Source: Sphaerotilus montanus (GTDB lineage: Bacteria; Pseudomonadota; Gammaproteobacteria; Burkholderiales; Burkholderiaceae_C). Taken from it: 64,000 bases of DNA. The notes beneath the pieces were generated by a model. It was given only the letters and a program-made list of their open reading frames with translations. It had not been told where the DNA came from and made no database searches. The DNA is taken from contig NZ_JACCFH010000002.1 of NCBI RefSeq assembly GCF_013410775.1, positions 166,317 through 230,316 of the forward strand. Direction: 5' to 3'. This document shows positions 60,162-64,000 of the stretch, piece by piece; position 1 is the first letter of the stretch, and each line of letters starts with the position of its first letter. The position numbers and the translations under genes are program-made.

Positions 60162-64000
<3,839 letters not shown>

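Overview
The window is GC-rich (roughly two-thirds G+C by eye), with long, tightly packed genes and frequent 4-bp ATGA/GTGA start-stop overlaps. Codon use and gene families suggest a betaproteobacterium of the Burkholderiales (Sphaerotilus/Leptothrix/Rubrivivax-like); this is inference, as no rRNA or tRNA gene is present. The left part is a plasmid backbone: a parAB partition operon with two parS-like palindromes, an iteron origin with a Rep_3-type initiator, and a mobC-mobA mobilization pair with a probable oriT. The DNA is therefore probably a mobilizable plasmid or megaplasmid, or an integrated copy of one.

Layout. 1-1.8 kb: three plasmid genes of unknown function. 2.0-6.2 kb: parS-like sites, parB, parA, iterons and rep. 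6.3-8.7 kb: an IS630-family element and a decayed IS21 remnant. 8.7-11.1 kb: oriT candidate, mobC, mobA. 11.3-11.5 kb: a dense cluster of TGCAATTTTGCA-type inverted repeats. 11.6-54.2 kb: a defence island. It holds (i) a 1777-residue exonuclease-RecQ-UvrD fusion, (ii) a Gabija pair (gajA, gajB), (iii) a type 2 BREX operon (small regulator, pglW, pglX, a membrane coiled-coil gene, fic, pglY, pglZ, brxD, brxHI), and (iv) a divergently transcribed three-gene module that resembles the DptF-DptG-DptH phosphorothioation-dependent restriction genes but has no dnd modification genes in the window. 54.3-60.1 kb: a HigBA-type toxin-antitoxin locus, a large tyrosine recombinase translationally coupled to an AAA/PD-(D/E)XK gene, a repeat-rich non-coding stretch and a DUF29 gene. 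60.2-64 kb: the last module (C-A-PCP-TE, predicted threonine-specific) of a non-ribosomal peptide synthetase, full of frameshifts and running off the window.

The most striking feature is the state of the island. gajB is split by an IS5-family element with a 3-bp target duplication. pglX is split by an IS1595-family element with an 8-bp duplication. In both cases, removing the element and one duplication copy restores an uninterrupted reading frame. The HigB-like toxin has an in-frame TAA at codon 9. Two complete anti-phage systems therefore look recently and perhaps reversibly silenced, while the DptFGH-like module and the RecQ-UvrD fusion remain open. All BREX genes read on the minus strand from one sigma-70-like promoter near 45.5 kb, back to back with the DptFGH-like module on the plus strand.
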